This document shows, in pieces, positions 44,848 to 55,384 of a stretch of DNA of 64,000 bases (its first letter is position 1; every line of letters begins with the position of its first letter). The position numbers were made by a program, and so were the translations under genes. Origin of the DNA: Elgaria multicarinata webbii. Taxonomy: Eukaryota; Chordata; Lepidosauria; Squamata; Anguidae. The DNA is taken from NCBI RefSeq assembly GCF_023053635.1, contig NC_086176.1, forward strand, positions 72,054,536 through 72,118,535, in the 5' to 3' direction. The notes under the pieces are model-generated. The model had not been told where the DNA came from. It made no database searches and was given only the letters and a program-made list of their open reading frames with translations.

Positions 44848-45121
44848 ATGCTCTTGTCTTTTCCTGCTGCTCTCTGACTAGCTGGCTCTCTCCTATCTTT
44901 TTATACCCTCTTCCCACAAAACAGAAAGTTCTGTTTCAACCTTGAAGAAATGAAACTTAACTGGAGAAATGAAATTTAACCAGGAAAATGAATCTTATCC
45001 AAAGAAATGAAACTCCTCCTCCCAGGGATACCCCCTCCTAAAAGAAAAACACCAGGCCTCTAAGGCCTGACCTTTTTAATTTGCCTCTGTAGACCTCAAA
45101 CCTTCATAGTGGCACATGCAC

Positions 45122-45779
45122 AAATGTCTCAGTAGTCCTGCATCTTGCCACTGCTTGCTCTTGCCCCATCTGGCGCCTGCTCACTGCTCTCACCAACGAG
45201 TGCAGCAGTGGTGCTAATATGTGCCATATCTGAAGAACAATGCCTTCACATGCACAATGCCTGCTAGAGTGCGGCTGGGGCTGGCAGCCACTCTGCTTGC
45301 TCACTTCATGAGAGGCCTTTTCCAATGATGCTGTCTGTGACATGTTGAGAAAAGGTGACTAGCTGAGGCAGCCATCCAGCTATGCTGAAAGCATCACCAC
45401 TACTGGGATATCTGCTCATCGGATGGGAACCACTGGGGTGTTCTGGAGGAACAACTGGGAGGAGCTTCTACCACTGCCTTCCAACTACTGCCAGCTGAGA
45501 TGCGTAAGGAGCAGGATGACTTCACTGCTTTTACAAGTACCAGCTACGTTCCTGTTACTTTGGGGAATGTGAGGCCATCAGAGGGAGAGGAAGTAGCAGT
45601 CTATTATACAGCCCCAGCTTGGGCCTCTCACCGCTCCTGCTGAGGACATGAGAAGAAGAGGGAGCAGAACCCCTTCCACTGGGTTTAGAGCGATATCCAT
45701 GGCCTGCTGAACTTTGCAGCTAGGAATCTAGTACCCAAATTTGCTTTGCTTTCTCCCTTCCAATCCCCTTTCCTTTCAT
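45122..45779. other. No recognisable gene
   Basis: No homology seen. GC content is higher than the average of the window. Confidence 0.4.
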
Positions 45780-45905
45780 GTTGTGTCTTTTAGATTGCAA
45801 GCCTGAAGGCAGGGGTGGCCTTATTTATTATCACTTGAAGCTGCCCTGGAAGCCTTTTTGGCAGAAGGGTGAGATAAAAATGATTTGAATGAATAAATCA
45901 AAGTA
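45780..45905 (+). repeat. LINE 3'-end fragment
   Basis: GATTGCAAGCCTGAAGGCAG, GAAGCCTTTTTGGCAGAAGG and GTGAGATAAAAATGATTTGA with an AAT-rich tail look like an L2/CR1-clade 3' end different from the main tail family. Confidence 0.5.
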
Positions 45906-46047
45906 ATTTTTTTTAAAAAAAACAGCCACTGGCAGTCTTTCTTATAGTGTTGAACTAACATGTGCACAGATTTGAAATTAATGTTTAATTTTTAAAATGT
46001 TAAATTCCTGTAGTTGTATGATTAACATTAGTGTGATGAACTTCTTT

Positions 46048-46195
46048 TTTTGACATCAGCTCCTGCCAGCCATAAGCCTTGTAATGCAACACCCCCACTC
46101 CCCCATGTAGCATTTGAAAAGTGAGAAAGTCTCAAAATGAGTTTCTGATGTTGTGTGGAGTATAGCTGCTCAGAGAAGAAAAGATGTAGCTCTCC
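46048..46195 (-). repeat. Dispersed repeat, copy 2 (inverted partner at 38640)
   Basis: CTTGTAATGCAACACCCCCA, TTTGAAAAGTGAGAAAGTCT and CAAAATGAGTTTCTGATGTT are the reverse complement of 38640-38745. Confidence 0.8.
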
Positions 46196-46258
46196 AGATT
46201 GTGGCCAATGTGAACAATACCAATAATGCAAATGGACACAGAAGGCTTCTCTACATTA

Positions 46259-46283
46259 AACACACACACACACACACACACAC
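46259..46283 (+). repeat. (CA)n microsatellite
   Basis: Twelve perfect units. Confidence 0.95.
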
Positions 46284-47029
46284 CCTTACCAGGCTTCCTT
46301 CTTCCAGAGTTTTTCTGGAATTATGATTGGTACATGCCTCCCCCTTTCCTCCTCCCTTTTTTGGCAGTTTCCCTTGTGGGGAAGCTCTATATATTCCATT
46401 TATACAACCAGAAGATGGTACTGTAACATTAGAACAATATTCCACCATCCCATTTATTATTGCATTTTCATTGAGTTAAATCATGGAGGAGTAAAGCTAA
46501 AAAAAAAATTTAAAAATGGCAGGAGAGGCACCAGATGATGACAATGTCATGAAAAGGACCCGCAAACTTCAGTGAGAAACCAATCTTGATCACACTATGT
46601 AAGCTCCATGTGAGGACGCCTTTAGGACAGGATCCAGCTTCTTTTCATCCCTCAGCAGAGTTCCACTCATAATGCTCCTGCTGATGGAATGTCATCTTTG
46701 CTGATTCCCCTTCCCTCTGCAGCTTCCAGTGCCACCTCTGCTGCTGTTCTGGAGGATCCCCCAACAAGAGTAGATTGTGGGGAATAGGGCACTGCAGGGG
46801 GAATAAAAAAAGATGTTTTCCCGCATTTTCCATCATGGGGATCCGTCCACATGATGAGAAGCTTCCCAGGAATGGAAGGAACTTTTCTTTCTTTCGGAGC
46901 CTTATTCTGGAAGAAAACCCATTATTTCTGATTAATATAACAAAAGATGTTCCTCGTTTAAATGTGGGTTTATAGCAACAGAGAACAAGAAGGGGGTAAA
47001 GTCCTGGACAAATATAACCTGGCATTTAA
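46284..47029. other. No recognisable gene
   Basis: A 126-codon open frame on the minus strand (46645-47025) matches nothing I recognise and has no domain signature. Confidence 0.4.
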
Positions 47030-49021
47030 TTTCCTACTGCCTTCTTGAAGACTGATTCACCGTGTTATGCCACTTAATGAGATATCTCACCAATTTCAAA
47101 CTTGCCTTGCATCTTACTAAATGAAAAAAACGTAACACTAGCAGGTTGAAAATGGCATCAGCAACAGCGAGATTTCCAATCAATTCCCTTGCACACCTCA
47201 CTTTTGATTTTGCTCTCAGACACTTTTCAGTGCCTGCTTGACAAATGGTGTGAACAGATGGGAATTTTTTAATGACTGCCTTCAAAAGCATCGTCTTGGA
47301 TATCATAAAAAAAGTAATATGATTATCAATGTTCTCCCATTCCAGTTACACCTGTTTCTATCATTTATATCAGTATCACAGGATTTTATGCGACTGGTTT
47401 TATGAGAAATACTAGCGGAGAATTTCCATCAATCTACATTAGTCATAATGTTTTGGACTTTTTTTCCCCTTAAAGGATGTAAATGAAACAATTATCTATA
47501 GCAATGCTGTTGGAGTGCATTATGCAAGATTACAACAAAAGCTATTTTCACTGACACTGCATGATGATGAAATACTTCTGCACAGAGATATATACTTTCC
47601 CAGCAGGCATTAAAGATTTAGTTGTCAACTTGTAGACAGTTGGAGAAACAGCATCCTCATCTACCAAGCACATGGCAAAAAGGCTATGCCAAGAGACAAC
47701 CCAAAAAATAATTCCCCCTCCCAAATCAATATACACAAACATTTAGCTGCTTGTGAAGCTGTGTGTTTCTCTTCTCAGGTCCAAATAGAGATGAAGAAAT
47801 CAGTCTTTTTCCAATCTGTGCCACTTTTGCATCTGTTCATTCAAGGTCTGTTCTGTCATCTTTCCACATTCATCTGCAATTTTGAAAATAAAAACAGATC
47901 TGCTGAAAAATTCTATTTTAAATACATATTTTAAAACATTTTCTGTCCAAAATAAACATCCTGATAACTGAGTTGGGAGATTAAGGAAGTGTGAATGCTG
48001 GTGGAAAATTAAGTTTAGATCCTTTGGATGGCCTGCTGCAAAAGCGGATAGGGCTCCTGCAACTTTAATAGGAGTAGTTTGGCTATTCCTGTTGCAATCC
48101 ACTCTTCTAAGTACCTATTAAAGGTGCTGGGGGATTTCTAGACTCATATAAGGCAGCTCAGTTCTGTTCTAGGATAGCAGAGCCCTAATATTCTGAAAAT
48201 AGCTTATATAAAATATTACAGAAATGTTTCCCCAAACTTACAAAAGATAATAGAAATGAAACATTCCAATTTGCATGAAAATGCCCGTGTAGTCAATAGG
48301 AGCAAATTTGTATTCCTGAATAAAGAGCTAATGACTTGTGGAATGCATACCAATAATATAACTGAAGGATGTTTTTCTTTATGAAATTTGCAGAACAAAA
48401 TATCATGGGTAATTTATAATCCTGCTTAATTGAACTAATCAAGCCTCACTTTAAAACGTGCTTAAATTTAATTGGGAAACGAACGCTCCTTGACACTTTA
48501 GTAATTAAAAGGCCAAATCTTGTTGGAGGGAGAAAAAACCCCACATAAGATAAAAATAAAATAAAAAGGGGGGAAATGATGTGTTGTACACTATATGCTT
48601 TAAGAGGATGAATAAGAACAACTATGATGTCAGCATCATTCAGCCAGGCAGTTTTAAGTAAAATTGATTTTAATGCAAACATTAAGTACACATTGAAGGT
48701 AGCTTTTGCAAATTTTCCATTGAAATAAATTGGTCTTAAGTGCTTGATTTTCCTCAGTGTACGTTTTTATAACATTATTTTTTTAAAAAAAACAAAAAAC
48801 CAGACCCTTCCATGAAAGAGGTATAACATTATTTCAACCCAGTCATTTGTTATGGGCCAATGGGCTTTCATAGGCAGGCACATTTTCCCCATATCCATGT
48901 TGAAATGAAAGGGGCAGCTTGCTGTGTCTTTTGTAATGAGCACACGTAACACGAGGTCTAAAGTTTTTGCTTCAAATAGTTTAAGATGTACACTGGCCAT
49001 AATTGTCAGTCACATTACTAA
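47030..49021. other. Repeat-poor 2-kb island
   Basis: No microsatellite, transposon end or palindrome is visible. The sequence is about two-thirds AT, with homeodomain-like words such as TAATTAAA and CTTAATTGA near 48424-48505. This composition fits conserved non-coding DNA but does not prove it. Confidence 0.4.
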
Positions 49022-49112
49022 GGCCTCTCATCTACAGTAACAAGAAATGTACATTGGATAAGTCCAACTGAACTCAACAGTGCTTACTTTCCAGTAGACA
49101 TATGGTAGGTTA
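49022..49112 (+). repeat. Family F short palindromic repeat (diverged)
   Basis: GGATAAGTCCAACTGAACTC and AACAGTGCTTACTTTCCAG form the core. Confidence 0.5.
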
Positions 49113-49183
49113 GACTAGAGCCATTGCTGTCAATCAGGCTTCAGTGAACAATTCACATGACATAGCTCAAGAGAGATTCTAAG

Positions 49184-49616
49184 GAGAGGTGGGTAACCTG
49201 TAGCCCTCAAGATGTTGTTGGATAACTTCGAGATGATGTAGCATATCCTGTGGGATCGCCTTCTCCCGTACAATCTGTCCCACACACTCAGGTCCTTTGG
49301 GAAGAATTTACTCCAGCCAACAAAAACAAGGCTGACAACTATTACCCATAGGACCTTTTCTTCTGCTGCTCCCAGTTTGTGGAATGGCTTGCCAGGAGAG
49401 ATTTGTCAATTTAACAGCCTTCCAGAATTTAACAAAGCCATAAAGACTGATCTTTTCTGGCAGGCCTACCCAGTTGAATTTTAAGATGCCCTTTTAGTAA
49501 TGTGCTGCTTTTAATAATGTATTAGTTTTATATCTTTTAATTAGTTATATGCATTTTATGGTGTTTGAATTTGTGTTGTACCCCACCTTGATCCAGAGGG
49601 AGAGGCGGGTAACAAA

Positions 49617-49673
<57 letters not shown>

Positions 49674-49730
49674 ATCAGCGGTGATAGGAGTTGTACAACA
49701 ACACCTGGAAGGCCACAGGTTACCCACTGT
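49184..49730. repeat. hAT MITE, family A, split by an L2-like LINE
   Basis: The left part GAGAGGTGGGTAACCTGTAG / CCCTCAAGATGTTGTTGG (49184-49221) and right part GGAGTTGTACAACAACACC / TGGAAGGCCACAGGTTACCC (49687-49725) are the two ends of one palindrome. The flanks attctaag and actctaaa match at 6 of 8. Confidence 0.8.
49224..49672 (+). mobile_element. L2-like LINE 3' end nested in the MITE
   Basis: One frame reads RTFSSAAPSLWNGLPGEICQ then KAIKTDLFWQAYPVEF, the C-terminal signature of L2/CR1-clade ORF2. The 3' UTR ends CACCTTGATCCAGAGGGAGA / GGCGGGTAACAAAA and a 54-base (TTA)n tail (49618-49671). Only about 130 codons remain, with stops and frame changes. Confidence 0.82.
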
Positions 49731-49935
49731 ACTCTAAAGCAGGGCTGGACAATTTCCAAGGGTCCTGAGGACCAATTTTCCTCACCCTGAACCCTCTGGG
49801 AGGCACATCCCTACCCCCACTACCATTAGTGAAATTCACTTCACTAATGAATTTTGGTAGCTGGCTAAGATGGGAGGGGGGAACACTCTACAATTTTGCT
49901 GTAATATAAGGGGAGTATATGCCTTGTTGGAAAGC

Positions 49936-50412
49936 AAAATCTTGTCCATTCTGGGAGAGGCAATTGGAAGACAGCTCGGATGCTGACAGTATCACTGTGG
50001 AGAAAGAAAATTTGGGACAAAGCAATAAACGAAAAGTTGACACAGAAGTTAAGAACACATAGAGGTATAAAGAAAAGAGATACTTTCAGGATGGACTGGC
50101 AAAAATGTATAAACTACATGAAAAAGGAATCAAACAGAACAACTTTGGCAGAAGCCTATAGAAACCTGTGGGACTCATAAAAACCAGATAATCAACAATC
50201 TTCTTGCAATACTTTGTTGGACTTATCACAATTAATGAGATATTTTGCATATTTTGTGCTGTGATTTGATGTAATCGACCAAGTGTGGGGAGGGAACGGG
50301 GAAGGATATAGAATAAGTATTGATGTGTATAGTTTTATGTTTTATGTTTATTCTTGATTTTTTTAGTTCAATGTCTTTACTTTTTTTTTTTTTTTTTTTT
50401 TTAAAGACATTA
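49936..50412 (+). mobile_element. Possible L1-type LINE 3' end
   Basis: A 66-codon frame (49980-50180) reads MLTVSLWRKKIWDKAINEKL then FRMDWQKCINYMKKESNRTT and ends at NLWDS. This resembles the extreme C-terminus of reptile L1 ORF2 (WxxAIxEKL ... W..FI.Y). About 200 bases of A/T-rich 3' UTR follow, ending in a T-run of about 20 bases. No target duplication was found. Confidence 0.5.
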
Positions 50413-51635
50413 AAAATGGCATAAGTTATCCATGGCATTGATAGAATTTGGGCACTTCAACTTAATATGACACCTATATAGGTTTTTGATTTTGAATTAC
50501 TGATTTAATCTGAGAAAAACAATCTTGCAATAAATTCATTCACAGTATAATGAAACATTTTGCCAAATGATTCTTTCCCAAGTGAATATTTTATGTATTT
50601 TTTTAAAGGGGGAATTATGGAAGGAACCAACTAACATCTTGTCATTTTATATGCCATTATTTTTGAATAATTATTATATGGCTTTAGAGAGAGAGAAAAT
50701 AATAGCTTTTCCAGCCAAATGGCCTGACCCATTCATCTTAAGGCAGTTAGAACTACTGAAATAACTGCACAAAGGAACTACATATATTTAACATTTTATG
50801 CACCCATGATGAGTCTGGCTATAGTAATAATGTTTGCCAAAATATAACCAGATTGACATTGCAGGCCACCATTTGGAAGGTCAGTAGACAGGCAATAGAC
50901 AGGTTTATATATACATGTTGTTTGTGTGATGTCTACATGTGAAGGGAGATATAAAATGTGTTGTCTGGAGAGATTGGAATGCATCTCTACACCCATACAC
51001 CCATCCAAACATGTGTATATAAATGTGATGTTAACACTCCACATGTCTGATGGAAGTGGATAGTGCCCATGAAAGCTTATGACAGAATAAATGTATTCAT
51101 CTTTAGGTGGCTTGTCACTCATAGGGGGCATAGGCTTAGTTACCTGGGGCAGGCATGACTGCATAGCTCTAAATCATTATCACATTCATGACTTGCCCAG
51201 CTTTGATACATTACTACGCACAGGCCTCCCCTTCAGCCAGTTAGCACAGCAACACGTTGACCTTGCTGTCAAGATCCCCGGGAGACAATGATTGTTCTCA
51301 TTTTCCCACCTTATGCTCTGGCCCAATCAGGTGGGCCAATCAGGCCCCACCAATCACAGCCCAGGCTGCTCCTTTGGGTCCCCTCTCCCAACTAGGGCAC
51401 GGTACCCACCAGAGCAGCTGCAATCCATCTTCCCAATTAGCCAAAGCTGTTATGCGGCCTTGAATCTCAGGCCAGGCTCCAACGGGTTGTGATACATGCA
51501 AGCCAGTTCCGGGCTAATGACAGCGTTGTAAGGGAGACCCCAGAACAACAAATCCCATGTTTTGCCCAAACGTGTGAGTCAGCTCTGGGGTGTTGCTCTG
51601 TGATGGAAACCAAAAGCAACATGCCCCATACTCTT
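50413..51635. other. No recognisable gene
   Basis: No homology or repeat ends seen over 1.2 kb. Confidence 0.4.
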
Positions 51636-51680
51636 ACAGAACTTTAGAGTTCTGGCTGGTTCTGACTGAAACCCAGAATG
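51636..51680. repeat. Palindromic MITE (ATTCTGGG family), one arm
   Basis: ACTTTAGAGTTCTGGCTGGT and TCTGACTGAAACCCAGAATG are the right arm only. Confidence 0.65.
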
Positions 51681-52087
51681 GATTTACAGTCCCTCCGAAA
51701 TCAGAGCCAAAGGCCTCCACTGCTAGGAATTGAGCCACTCTACATGCTTTGAGTGGGGTTAATTATAGTGTTACGTATTTGGGATCAGTTTATATTACCT
51801 CCAGGGTTCCATTACCATTCAGTGTTACTGAGTAAAAAGAGACTGCGGATTTTCCCCAATGCAGTCTTTTGGGCAAGTTACCAAAAGGTTGTCTTGAATT
51901 GATAACCTTTGTTCTACAAGTCCTGGTGGGAGGCAGCTGGAAATGAATCTGGGGGAAGGGGGAATCTATGACAAAATGAGAGATTGTCTTTTGTCTGGTA
52001 GAAGGAAGCTGGGCAGCTGAAAGGAAGCAGGGTTTGCTTGAAGTTGTGTTGTAGGCCTTCATCCTGAGCAGAATGTAAATAAGCTTT

Positions 52088-52088
<1 letters not shown>

Positions 52089-52127
<39 letters not shown>

Positions 52128-52128
52128 A
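52089..52128 (+). repeat. (AAAT)n microsatellite
   Basis: Ten perfect units. Confidence 0.95.
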
Positions 52129-52265
52129 AGGAACACCACAAGTCTCCTGTGACCACCTTTTAATGAAGTCTTAGAAAGTCCTGAAGCCTCTGCAAGTTCA
52201 CCCCTTTCAGGAGCATAAGAATAGCATATGTCAGGGGAGGACAATTTGATGCCTTCCAGACTACA

Positions 52266-52871
52266 GCAGGTTGGTATTGATCTTTAAAGCCCTAAATGGC
52301 ATATTACCAGTCTACCTGACAGAGTGCCTTCTCCCATAAATTCCTTTCCAGTTGCTAGTATCATCTTCAGAGGCTTTTCCCTGGGTGACACTGTCCACAA
52401 TTATGTGACTTAGAGCTACCAGGAAAGAAACGCCTTCTCTGTAGTGGATCCCTGTTTGTGGAATGCCCTTCTGTGGGAGGTACACCTGGGCTAGAGCTAC
52501 ACCACTGCTTTAAAGTGGTATTGAAGTGCACCAATAACTGTTGGGGCACAATCCACATTCCATATACTGCTTTCATAGTGTTATATCCTGCTTTTTATTC
52601 CCCATTTGTAATGATTTGACATAAGGTGTAGATCTGGCCCTGGTATCTTCACTATTTACATTAAGACCTTCCTCTTCCAAGAGGCTTTAACATGATATTT
52701 GAAGCTCTGATTATTAGCTTTACTGCTGGCTCTTTAACATTTTACTATTTTGACATTTTAATCCTTCTTTTGGTTATTATTTTATTGTTTTGGTTTTTTA
52801 AATTATTAGTATAAATCACCCCAAAGACATCTGCCAGTTGAGCAGTACATAAATTTAACAAGCAAACAAAT
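52266..52871 (+). mobile_element. L2-like LINE 3' end nested in the hAT MITE
   Basis: The translation reads FKALNGILPVYLTECL early and NAFSVVDPCLWNALLWEVHL later, the LNGLxPxYL and LWNxLP landmarks of L2-clade ORF2. It continues after the MITE (TTTACATTAAGACCTTCCTC) to a 3' end with GCCAGTTGAGCAGTACATAA and a CAAA-type tail. Frames are broken. Confidence 0.78.
52489..52639. repeat. Family B MITE with 3-bp TSD, nested in the LINE
   Basis: Starts GGCTAGAGCTACACC and ends GGTGTAGATCTGGCC, flanked by CTG on both sides (52486-52488, 52640-52642). Confidence 0.85.
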
Positions 52872-52964
52872 ACAACTCCCATAACCCTTGAACATGGTCG
52901 ATGCTGGCAGGAGTTTATGGACCTGTAGTCTAAAACATCTGGAGGGCTTCAAGTTGTCTACCTG

Positions 52965-53739
52965 ACATATCAATACTCTCCAAGTAACTGCTATAGCTAT
53001 ACATGTGAATATCATAATATAAACATGAGAACATTGTAAAAGATTTCACCTTTTGTAAGACTTCCTTAAGAACTGCCTAAATATAAATAAGCCAGAATTC
53101 ACTGAGCATGGTCCCAGGAACGAAACTCCCTTTCACAGACCACTTCAAAAAGAAATTACTTTCATATATACCTATCAGGACATTTTACTCTTTTCCTCTC
53201 AATTGCAGAGCAATAGGTCTTCCATTGGCTGCTCTTGTATCTATTCTACTATAGCTATAATATAAAGAGCATGAGTAAAAATGCATCTAAGCCTCCCCAA
53301 GTACAGAACACAATGCCTCTGTTCTTCAGTTTTTGAATCTCATTGCTGCAGTAATGACCGGCTTCTTATGTCAGTCATACTTGGGGGGTTTCTCTTTGAC
53401 ACAGCCTGACCCTCTTGGGGTCTGGAATCAGACTGTAATGCTTTAATCAATTGTCCTTTGCTTTCCCACCCAAATTGGAAACACAAGCCTTTATGAGATT
53501 TTCAGAGTAAAATGATGGGGATGACAAAGAAAAGAAAAGAAAATAGAAGTAGGGATGAAATTTAGCAGAATAAAACATTTAAGAACCACTAAAGAAAATC
53601 AATATTATTTCCAGTGCCTCTAATAATAAATTATGCCAGGTTTTGGTGAATAGTGGAGTGTATGCTAAGCTGTCAAATCTCTGTTTCACATTCTTCCAAT
53701 CTTAAGTTTGGTTTGTCCAAAACATCATTTTATTTTTAT
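52965..53739. other. No recognisable gene
   Basis: Nothing supportable. It could hold 3' untranslated sequence of the PTGIS-like retrocopy transcript, which would run in this direction, but I see no poly-A tract to mark its end. Confidence 0.35.
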
Positions 53740-53905
53740 TTATTTTTTAAAAAACTCTCATGAAAATTTGTAGGCATATTTGTTTGCATTTCTCCTTGTC
53801 CTTGCATTTTTGTATGCCTTTTTGCCTAATGTAAACAAGTTTGCAAGCAATTTTTCTAATATGGATATCTGAAATCTATTTTTATCTGCTCTTTATGTGC
53901 ATTGG
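53740..53905 (-). repeat. Dispersed AT-rich repeat, copy 2
   Basis: Reverse complement of the family at 12938-13135 (GCAAGCAATTTTTCTAATAT, TTTTTGCCTAATGTAAAC). Confidence 0.55.
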
Positions 53906-54268
53906 AGAACATCATTGCAAAATTGGAAGAAGTGCAAACTTTGAAGGATAACTGAGTTTCAGTGAGTCTATGGGTTGAAGTGTGAAATTAGATAAGTGTG
54001 TCTTAAAATGTGTACTGAACAAATTTCTATTTCATCCTTAAATTTAGGCCCGTAGAGCAAGGCATGCCTCATGGGCTGCATAAGACCCCCATCACCACCA
54101 CCCCAGTGCCACCCCCTGCTGCCCCCATACTGACAAAATTCTATCTGGAGCATTGGAAAATGGAAATGTCAAATCTACCTTGTTTGCAAGCTAGATTTTA
54201 CTCTTTTAGGGCTCCATAGCTCTAGGGCCTAGAGGAAGATAAGATGTGGCTAGTGTTATGAATTATAA

Positions 54269-54456
54269 GTCAGTTTATGATTTTTCCAGACTCACAAATG
54301 AATTCTACGTCAGTTTATGATTTTTCCAGACTCACAAATGAATTCTACGTCAGTTTATGATTTTTCCAGACTCACAAATGAATTCTACGTCAGTTTATGA
54401 TTTTTCCAGGCTCACAAATGAATTATGTCAGTTTATGATTTTTTTCAGACTCAAGC
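54269..54456 (+). repeat. 40-bp minisatellite, about 4.7 units
   Basis: The unit runs GTCAGTTTATGATTTTTCCA then GACTCACAAATGAATTCTAC. Units 1-3 (54269-54388) are identical, unit 4 is 38 bp with a few changes, and unit 5 is partial. The identity of the first three units points to recent expansion. It begins 260 bases downstream of the PTGIS-like stop codon. Confidence 0.97.
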
Positions 54457-54715
54457 AACCCAGGAATTGCCAACATAACATGTGAACTGGCTTGCTGTAG
54501 TTTGGTGTAAATTGCCAAACCCATATAGCGAGGCTTTACATATGATCAGATTGCAGACAGCAATTTAAAATAGCTTCCTTCTGGCTATAATGTAAATAAA
54601 CTCTTGGCAATCTCATGTCAAAATAACGCTTTGCTGAAATGAATGAAGAGCTGTTTTCTTGCAGATCACAAAGAAGTCGCCAGAATAACTTGGTTGGGAG
54701 GAGAGAGGAACCATT

Positions 54716-55384
54716 TTACTGGTCTTTCAATTTATATCGAACTATGACATCTTTTTCTGGCTGCACAATTCCAAAGCCATATCTTTCCTTGTCAAAACCA
54801 GGGATCTTTGCCTTGGGATCTTTTAGCTCCAAATCAAAAGAGCTTAAGAGGAGGAAAACACACTGCTTGATGCTATTGACTGCGAGAAACTTCCCAATGC
54901 AGACATTTAGTCCCGCTCCCCACGGCATGGTGTAATACTTGAGCTTTTCCCCTCCTTTATAGAAGTCCGTTTTTTCTGTGCCATCAGCATTGAGGAACCG
55001 GTCATACTTGAATTTCTCTGGCTCCTCGTAGATTTCGGGGTCCATTTGAGGGCTTACGAATGGAAAGAGGCAAAGCCTGTCTCCCTTTCTCAAGTGGTAC
55101 TCGCTGCCCTCTGCCAGTTTCAAGGACATGTCTTGAAGGACTTCTCGGCTGATAAAAGGAGCCGCTGTCAAACGCAGTGTTTCATTCAATACGCTGTCAA
55201 AAATGGGTGTGCTGTCCAAAACCTCTTGGCTGATCCAATCCATTAGTCCAGTTTTTTGGTGTCTCCTTTTCAAAATCTTTTCCATTTCACCTTGAACTGC
55301 TGCCATGGCTGAAGGGTATTTCAAAAGAAACAGGAGGAGCCAAAAAAACTGCAGGCCCTGCGTTACTCTGAACTGTAGTATAAA
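54716..55384 (-). pseudogene. Prostacyclin synthase (CYP8A1)-like intronless C-terminal segment, probable retrocopy
   Basis: A continuous frame of about 220 codons ends with TAA at 54716-54718. Prostacyclin synthase is a heme-thiolate ER enzyme that isomerises prostaglandin H2 to prostacyclin. Numbering from the TTG codon at 55324, one sees the I-helix to K-helix region ([19 protein letters not shown] starts just upstream), the K-helix ExxR motif ETLR (48-51), [11 protein letters not shown] (52-62), FKYDRFL (105-111) and the heme loop [14 protein letters not shown] with Cys142. AVNSIKQ after the heme loop and LTAAPF favour PTGIS over CYP8B1 or CYP7A1. The first in-frame ATG is at 55304-55306. 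Homology extends upstream to about 55384 (ILQFRVTQG), with about three residues missing after TQG relative to the family, then meets a TGA. The N-terminal half is not in the window. The many introns of PTGIS are absent, so a 5'-truncated retrocopy is most likely; a single large terminal exon is the alternative. Confidence 0.88.

Larger units (their letters stand above)
44453..45116 (-). mobile_element. Probable solo LTR, interrupted by a MITE
   Basis: On the minus strand it starts TGTGCCACTATGAAGG and ends GGAGTGCCTCTCA. It has the TATA box GGTATAAAAAG (near 44902-44912) and the variant poly-A signal AGTAAA near 44490. The flanks tgcag (44448-44452) and tgcac (45117-45121) agree at 4 of 5. 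Purine-rich repeats of AGAAATGAAA type mark the U3 region. A family D MITE (44628-44847) lies inside it. A fossil without internal coding sequence; its ends are tentative. Confidence 0.5.
52232..52964. repeat. hAT MITE, family A, split by LINE and MITE
   Basis: The left end CAGGGGAGGACAATTTGATG / CCTTCCAGACTACA (52232-52265) pairs with the right end ACATCTGGAGGGCTTCAAG / TTGTCTACCTG (52935-52964). The flanks gcatatgt and acatatca share CATAT. Between them lie an L2-like LINE (52266-52871) and, inside that, a family B MITE (52489-52639). Confidence 0.78.

Noticed and set aside
46645-47025. 126-codon minus-strand open frame
   Set aside because: No recognisable domain, low-complexity composition and no splice or promoter context.
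54716-55324. Assignment to CYP8B1 (intronless sterol 12-alpha-hydroxylase) instead of PTGIS
   Set aside because: The intronless state would fit, but [19 protein letters not shown] and AVNSIKQ agree with prostacyclin synthase and not with the LRAAP, MPWGSG and ALSEVK forms I recall for CYP8B1.
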